A program made the position numbers and the translations under genes. From the NCBI GenBank assembly GCA_946631075.1, contig CAMOZS010000010.1:1-19246 (forward strand): DNA of 19,246 bases, given 5' to 3'. The stretch comes from an uncultured Bacillota bacterium (GTDB lineage Bacteria > Bacillota > Clostridia > Peptostreptococcales > Anaerovoracaceae). Below the pieces are notes generated by a model. It was not told where the DNA came from. It searched no databases and saw nothing but the letters and a program-made list of their open reading frames with translations. The number at the start of each line of letters is the position of its first letter. The first letter of the stretch is position 1. This document shows, piece after piece, positions 15,106-19,246 of this stretch.

Positions 15106-16254
15106 TTAATAGCCTTTGTATCTCATAACGAACGAAAACTTCCTGTATTCCCTTTTGCTCATATGATGAGCTGAGATCGATGATGCGGACCAGGTCCCGC
15201 CGGAGGCTTCCACCATCCGGTGCCTTCCGATGTACATGGCCACATGATTGTGTTTCACCAGCACATCCCCCTTCTGCAGCTTCCCGTAAGACGGTTTTCC
15301 CACGCACTTCCAGCAGCCGAACTTCCAGAAGGTCCGCTTCTGCATACCGATGCCGGATGCCCTCCTGCAGCCGGCCAGCATCCGGGGATGCTTGGCGCCA
15401 TGGGCGTAGGCCGCGTGGATGAAGGGATTGCAGCAGTAGGTCTTCTTGTACCTTTTGCTCGGCTTCATGTACTTTCGCGGCCCGTAATTGGTCCCGCAGA
15501 AGTAACAGCCATTGTGGTGGGCTCCGCTGCCGCTTCCATAGCAGAAGGAATTATTGGCCGCGATCCGGATGGCCCAGGCGACAGCCGCGTCGATCTGCTC
15601 CTTTCTCGTGCTCTTCCGGCTGACTACAGTGATCGTTTTCTGCGAGGGCTTATAGGTCTCTGATCCTGTCTGCCAGACAGTGATCTTCACTTTCCCGCTC
15701 TTCTTCCTCTTCAGCACTCCCTTTGATGTGACCGAAACGACCCCCGGCCGGCTGCTCCGAAAGCGGATCTTCCTCCCGGAAGCGGAGGATGCCTTGATCC
15801 TGGCCTTCGTCTTGAGATTGGTCAGCAGGATCCTTTTCCCGGAGACCTTCAGCCCCTGCTCTTTTTTCGGTGCCATGCTCCGTATGGTCATCTTCACCTT
15901 CCCGGAAGCTGTCATCCCCCTGACTGACCCGCTCTGGACGTACACTGCGGTGCTCCCGTTTTCCGGGAGGCTCCCTGCCGGGATCGTGATCCGGAAAGCT
16001 TCCTTCTTCCCGCTGCTCCCCGCGGCGCACCAGGCGAGGACCGTGCTCCCATCGGAAGCGAAAACGGTGATCCTCTGCCCGCCCGCGGCTGAGACAGTAC
16101 CTGTGATGACCGCGTCACTGCCGTTTTCCTTTGTCAGTTCCGCCTGATCCAGCCGGATCTTCGGCACGGTCAGGGCCTGGGCTTCCGGCCCGGAGAACAC
16201 AGCGAAGACACAGCAGATGAGAAGAAGCAATGTCAGTCTTTTTATCTTATTCAC
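15106..16254 (-). CDS. Secreted NlpC/P60-type peptidoglycan peptidase with Ig-like domain
   Basis: 382 residues beginning with GTG 16254 (AAAGGA upstream), overlapping the previous stop by 8 bases. A signal peptide spans ~1-27. Residues ~28-125 form a β-rich segment I do not recognise. Residues ~130-212 are a bacterial Ig-like (Big_2-type) module: VSGKRILL, then RSSRPGVVSVTSKGVLKRKKSGKVKITV. The C-terminal ~215-382 is a papain-like NlpC/P60 domain: nucleophile Cys275 in YCCNPFIHAAYAHG (position of the usual C-S-G-F), His337 in NHVAMYIG, and a following MVEASGG. Such enzymes cut peptide stems of peptidoglycan. Cysteine pairs C250/C253 and C314/C317 (CYFC, CWKC) are unusual for an exported Bacillota protein. 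The gap to the pilin gene is 12 bases. Likely role: opening the wall for pilus passage or anchoring. Fold assignment is good; substrate is inferred. Confidence 0.85.
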   Translation of the reverse strand: MNKIKRLTLLLLICCVFAVFSGPEAQALTVPKIRLDQAELTKENGSDAVITGTVSAAGGQRITVFASDGSTVLAWCAAGSSGKKEAFRITIPAGSLPENGSTAVYVQSGSVRGMTASGKVKMTIRSMAPKKEQGLKVSGKRILLTNLKTKARIKASSASGRKIRFRSSRPGVVSVTSKGVLKRKKSGKVKITVWQTGSETYKPSQKTITVVSRKSTRKEQIDAAVAWAIRIAANNSFCYGSGSGAHHNGCYFCGTNYGPRKYMKPSKRYKKTYCCNPFIHAAYAHGAKHPRMLAGCRRASGIGMQKRTFWKFGCWKCVGKPSYGKLQKGDVLVKHNHVAMYIGRHRMVEASGGTWSASSISAHHMSKREYRKFSFVMRYKGY

Positions 16255-17011
16255 TGCCGGATCCTTTCGCCCTTCTCCAGAAGCGGCCGCAGCAGGTGAT
16301 CCCGATCAGAGTAGCGCTGGCAGCGAAGATCAGGGCTGCGAGCAGGGGAAGCTCATCTCCTGTCTTCGGGCTGGTCCCCGCGGGAGCATCCCCGTTATCT
16401 CCGTCCGGAGCATCTTCATCTTCCGATGCTCCGTCTTCTGCGCCGTCATCGTCTTCTGCGCCTTCAGAATCTGAGGGAGCATCCCCTCCGCCGGCATCCG
16501 ATGGATCAGTCACCTCCGCTGTCCCCTCCGGGTCCTCTTCCCCGGTATCTCCGGTCTCTTGATCCTCTGCAAGACTTCCTTCTTCGCTTTCCTCTCCGTT
16601 CTCATCATTTCCCTCTCCAGACTCTTCAGGCTCGAATAACACTTCAACACTCAGGCTGCTGTCGATCCCCTCCAGCACCAGGCTGGCCGAGGACTCTCCG
16701 GCGATCCCTTCCATATCCTCATCTTCCAGAGGAAGATCGTTGACCAGGACCTGGCCTACGGCAAATCCCTGATCCCCCTGGAGGGCAAGGCTGATATCCT
16801 CACCCGGCGTCATCTGCATGGTGAAGTCCTCTCTGTGTCCGTTTACCGTACCGTTCTCTCCGACGAACACGATCAGCTCCGGCGCCTCCTCCGCTTCCTC
16901 TTCCGCAAAGGCAGGCGTGGCCCAGACCAGACCCGCTGCCAGGGCAAGGGCCAGGGCAAAACTGCCTGCCTTCCCCAGTCTCTTCTTCCTTTTCCCTCTT
17001 GCTTCCTTCAT
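16247..17011 (-). CDS. Small acidic wall-anchored protein with SPKTG signal
   Basis: 254 residues. Signal peptide 1-36 (basic start, ALALALAAGLVW, cleavage after AFA). Residues ~45-128 form one small β-domain resembling the divergent InlB B-repeat (GENGTVNG, then GFAVGQVLVNDLPLED, then a closing SLSVEVLFEPEE). Residues ~129-212 are a very acidic, low-complexity Glu/Asp/Gly/Ser stalk. The sorting signal is SPKTGD (214-219) with a hydrophobic helix and RFWRRAK. ATG 17011 is chosen because GAAGGAGGG lies seven bases before it and a signal peptide follows at once; the longer in-frame reading to 17176 lies inside the upstream gene and has no such site. A spacer-type surface protein of unknown binding function. 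Confidence 0.85.
   Translation of the reverse strand: MKEARGKRKKRLGKAGSFALALALAAGLVWATPAFAEEEAEEAPELIVFVGENGTVNGHREDFTMQMTPGEDISLALQGDQGFAVGQVLVNDLPLEDEDMEGIAGESSASLVLEGIDSSLSVEVLFEPEESGEGNDENGEESEEGSLAEDQETGDTGEEDPEGTAEVTDPSDAGGGDAPSDSEGAEDDDGAEDGASEDEDAPDGDNGDAPAGTSPKTGDELPLLAALIFAASATLIGITCCGRFWRRAKGSGSE
16358..16372 (-). other. SPKTG sorting motif
   Basis: Residues 214-218 of the 254-residue protein, followed by D, a hydrophobic helix and a basic RFWRRAK tail: an LPxTG-like signal with Ser in place of Leu. Confidence 0.8.
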
Positions 17012-17019
17012 CTCTAATC

Positions 17020-17026
17020 CCTCCTT
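17020..17026 (-). promoter_or_regulatory. Shine-Dalgarno site AAGGAGG of the small acidic protein
   Basis: It lies within the 16-base gap and sets ATG 17011 as the start. This gap holds nothing else. Confidence 0.85.
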
Positions 17027-17027
17027 C

Positions 17028-19246
17028 TTATCTTCTGCGGCAGACTCTTCTGCCCATCCCTGCCATGACGGCTGCCGCTGCGGCAGAGACCGCAAAGGGC
17101 ACCCAGGGGAACCGGTTTCCGGTCCCCGGAGACTTCCCCGGTCCGGGGCCTTCAAATGTGACCTGCTGGTTTTCATTGTCCGGATCAGCCTCCTCCGCCG
17201 CGGCGACCTGATTCTCCGCCTCTCCTATATCTATATCCCCCTGATACAGACTCTCGTAGACAACCGTGGTCCTTCCGGCCAGATTCGTTCCTTCCGCCCG
17301 GATGGGCACTCCGATGACGGTCTCTCCGCCATCCGCCGTGAAGGTGATCTTCCCGGTGACCTGCCCATCATTACCCTGGACCGGTCTCACATCGCTGACC
17401 CGGCCGCTGGTCCTGTATTCGGTCGTGTCCATCAGCCGGGCGATCAGGGTGTAAGTCTGCCCTGCCGCCAGATTGGTCACCGCGCACATGTCCGTAAGAC
17501 TGACGCTGTCCCCAGCCTTTGCGGTATGGCTGCCCGTCGCGTCGTCCAGGCATTCCGTCCCGATCGACGGTCCGTCATTGACGACGACCAGAAGGTCTCC
17601 CTCCTCCGATCCGGCGATGTTCCTTCCATACTCATCGCAGGTGTTCAGGCGGGGATCCCCGCTGTCGTCCAGGGTGACGGAGAACCGGTAGGGCGCCTCC
17701 AGCCGGCTAAAGCCTTGCGGCGCCTCTATCTCGGTCAGGGTGTAGATCTCCCCTTCCTTCAGGCCGTGGATGGCCGCGCAGACATAGGGCGGCTGTTCCG
17801 TTTTCTCCTCCCCGTTCTCCTCTGCGGCGGCATCCTGCCCGATGACGACCGGGGCTGATGAACCGGCGGCCTGCTCTCCGCCGAATTCACCGGTCACCAC
17901 CCCGTCGGTTTCCAGCAGGACCAGGTCCGGCTCTCCCTTACTGTTCTCATCGATCCGAAATCTTGCCGCCTGCCTGCCGTCGCTTCCTTCCAGCCGGAAT
18001 TCAGCGCCGGGCAGGAAGGACCCGGTGATCCCGTCCACCTTGGTGAGGAGCAGGTCCACATAGGGTATGTTCCGGAACTTCACCTGTTCGGACGAGGCCT
18101 GCCCCTCTCCAGGCTTTCCTCCCAGCCAGAGGCTCCGGCCTTCTTCGATCTCCTCCTGAGTCAGTTCGTCCCCGCTTATGCGGAAGGAGAATCCCGGCAG
18201 GTCTCTGCCCTCCTCCGGATAGGGATCGGCGTAGGCGGCAGGGTCGAACCCGGTCTCTTCGATATGGTAGCTTCCCGGATAAAGGGACCCGAAATCCGCG
18301 ATCCCCTCACCGTCGGTATGGACGACGATCTTCTCCATGGGCTCCGTCCCGTAGTCCGGGGTCCCCGTAAGGGTGAACTCGATGTTTTCGATCCGGCCGT
18401 CGGCGGAGGTCTTCTGCAGGCGGACCGGGATCAGGATCGGCTCGTTCTCAAAGGAGAAGAGGATGATCTCATCGCTCTCGGCCTCTACTGTTTTGGTCTG
18501 GGTCTGCGGCTGCCGGTAGCGGAGCTTCTGGTCTTCTGTCATTTCCTCTGTGACCGTGTATTCTCCCGGCTGCACATGGTTCATGACATACTGGCCGCTT
18601 TCGTCCGTCTCCCCGGTCTCCTCGCCCCGGTCCGTGGCCCCCCTGAACCGCAGATCATGAAGGGTCATCTGGCGATCTCCAGAGGTCTCCGTTACCTTCT
18701 TCGTCGCGGTCAGATGCGGAGCATCTTCTCTTTCCTCTTCCGCGATATCCCCTTCCGCCAGGAGTTCGATCTCAACGGAGCATTGGATCTTCTGGCCGGA
18801 TGCTCCCCCGGCCTTGCCGTCCTCGCCGCCGCTGGCTTCGCTGTCCTCATTACCGTTGTCTTCGCCTTCACTATCACCGTTCTCTCCGGGTCCTGCCGTC
18901 ACTGTGCTTTTCAGGGTGACTTCATAGCTTCCGGTCCGGCCCTCTCTGGCGGCTTCATTGATGGCGTCGATCTCCTTCTGGTTGGCGGCCTGCCATGCTC
19001 CTGCTTCCTCGCCTTCCGCAAGCTCCGCCTGGGGCTGCGCGGCCTGGACGATCTCTTCCTCTGTGATCTGCCGGCTGTTGAAGAGGAGCCAGCTGATCCT
19101 GAAGGCAAAGCCGTCGACCGGACCTCCGTCCCCTGTCCTCTTCAGGATCTTCAGCCTCTGTTTCGGCTCATACTCATTCTCCCAGTCCACTGTGATGTTC
19201 TGGCTGGATGCTCCCTTGGCCAGGGTCAGGGTCCGCGGTCCGGTCC
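17028..19246 (-). CDS. SpaA/VaFE-type surface protein (5' partial at right edge)
   Basis: 738 complete residues are visible; the frame is open to the window edge, and the GTG at 19190 is internal, since codons upstream (…LAKGASSQNIT) read on smoothly. Visible modules in order: a SpaA/Cna-B-like one (KILKRTGDGGPVDGFAF, ~19165-18910) with an Asp/Glu/Gly-rich insert (~18790-18900); a second (~18440-18720, TATKKVTETSGD, VQPGEYTVTEE); a third (~18060-18435, VRLQKTSADGRIENIEF, GSYHIEETG); a fourth (~17600-18060, LLLTKVDGITGSFLPGAEF, YTLTEIEAPQG). Then comes a VaFE/T-Q-ester-type module (~17170-17590; PSIGTECLDDATG with the candidate Thr, LIARLMD, VVYESLY, NENQQVTF with the candidate Gln). It ends in SPGTGN, a hydrophobic helix and RRVCRRR. 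Probably a wall-anchored adhesin or stalk. It is separated from the next gene by 16 bases. Confidence 0.87.
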   Translation of the reverse strand, partial: TGPRTLTLAKGASSQNITVDWENEYEPKQRLKILKRTGDGGPVDGFAFRISWLLFNSRQITEEEIVQAAQPQAELAEGEEAGAWQAANQKEIDAINEAAREGRTGSYEVTLKSTVTAGPGENGDSEGEDNGNEDSEASGGEDGKAGGASGQKIQCSVEIELLAEGDIAEEEREDAPHLTATKKVTETSGDRQMTLHDLRFRGATDRGEETGETDESGQYVMNHVQPGEYTVTEEMTEDQKLRYRQPQTQTKTVEAESDEIILFSFENEPILIPVRLQKTSADGRIENIEFTLTGTPDYGTEPMEKIVVHTDGEGIADFGSLYPGSYHIEETGFDPAAYADPYPEEGRDLPGFSFRISGDELTQEEIEEGRSLWLGGKPGEGQASSEQVKFRNIPYVDLLLTKVDGITGSFLPGAEFRLEGSDGRQAARFRIDENSKGEPDLVLLETDGVVTGEFGGEQAAGSSAPVVIGQDAAAEENGEEKTEQPPYVCAAIHGLKEGEIYTLTEIEAPQGFSRLEAPYRFSVTLDDSGDPRLNTCDEYGRNIAGSEEGDLLVVVNDGPSIGTECLDDATGSHTAKAGDSVSLTDMCAVTNLAAGQTYTLIARLMDTTEYRTSGRVSDVRPVQGNDGQVTGKITFTADGGETVIGVPIRAEGTNLAGRTTVVYESLYQGDIDIGEAENQVAAAEEADPDNENQQVTFEGPGPGKSPGTGNRFPWVPFAVSAAAAAVMAGMGRRVCRRR
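17118..17132 (-). other. SPGTG sorting motif of the SpaA/VaFE protein
   Basis: Followed by N, a hydrophobic helix of about 20 residues and the basic end GRRVCRRR. It belongs to the same SPxTG class as the signals at 16358-16372 and 12029-12043. Confidence 0.8.

Noticed and set aside
17012..17176. In-frame extension of the small acidic protein to 17176
   Set aside because: It overlaps the anchor region of the upstream gene and places ~55 residues before the signal peptide; ATG 17011 has a strong ribosome site.
1..19246. tRNA, rRNA, CRISPR, riboswitch or mobile element
   Set aside because: The window is almost fully protein-coding; gaps are 16 bases or less, with no direct-repeat array, terminal inverted repeats or transposase-like protein.

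Overview
The window is GC-rich, gene-dense DNA with Shine-Dalgarno sites of the AAGGAGG type, Gram-positive cell-wall sorting signals, Cna-B/SpaA-like and Spy0128-like pilin domains, a class B sortase and an MMPL exporter. This points to an anaerobic Bacillota, most likely a high-GC Clostridia (Lachnospiraceae- or Anaerovoracaceae-like, host-associated). The phylum is well supported; the family is a guess. No rRNA, tRNA, CRISPR array, transposase or integrase is visible, and no gap between genes exceeds 20 bases.

Layout: positions 3-3002 (+) hold the 3' part of an MMPL/RND-type membrane exporter whose large extracytoplasmic loop carries six tandem ~80-residue repeats. It converges, with 3 bases between stops, on a minus-strand unit that covers the rest of the window (3006-19246). 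In transcription order (right to left) this unit encodes: a SpaA/VaFE surface protein truncated by the window edge; a small acidic wall protein; a secreted NlpC/P60-type peptidase; a two-domain pilin; a class B sortase; a signal-peptidase-like protein with no obvious catalytic Lys/His; a 1311-residue fusion of a small anchored Spy0128-like protein to a thioester-type adhesin; a 1547-residue multi-domain surface protein; and a RarD/EamA permease. All junctions are short gaps or overlaps (ATGA twice, 8 bp, 59 bp), so this looks like one translationally coupled operon whose promoter lies outside the window.

Inferred joint role: the sortase polymerises or attaches the pilin and the 1547-residue protein, which share a C-terminal domain and an unusual ITGVP sorting motif. 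The SPase-like protein assists assembly, the NlpC/P60 enzyme opens peptidoglycan locally, and the thioester protein binds the target surface. The three other sorting signals are of SPxTG type and probably need another sortase.

Most unusual points: a complete wall-sorting signal in the middle of the adhesin ORF, directly followed by a second signal-peptide-like segment (a possible polyprotein); the ITGVP sorting motif; the pseudo-catalytic SPase; the MMPL repeat array; and strong over-representation of the octamer GGAGCATC across the surface-protein genes.
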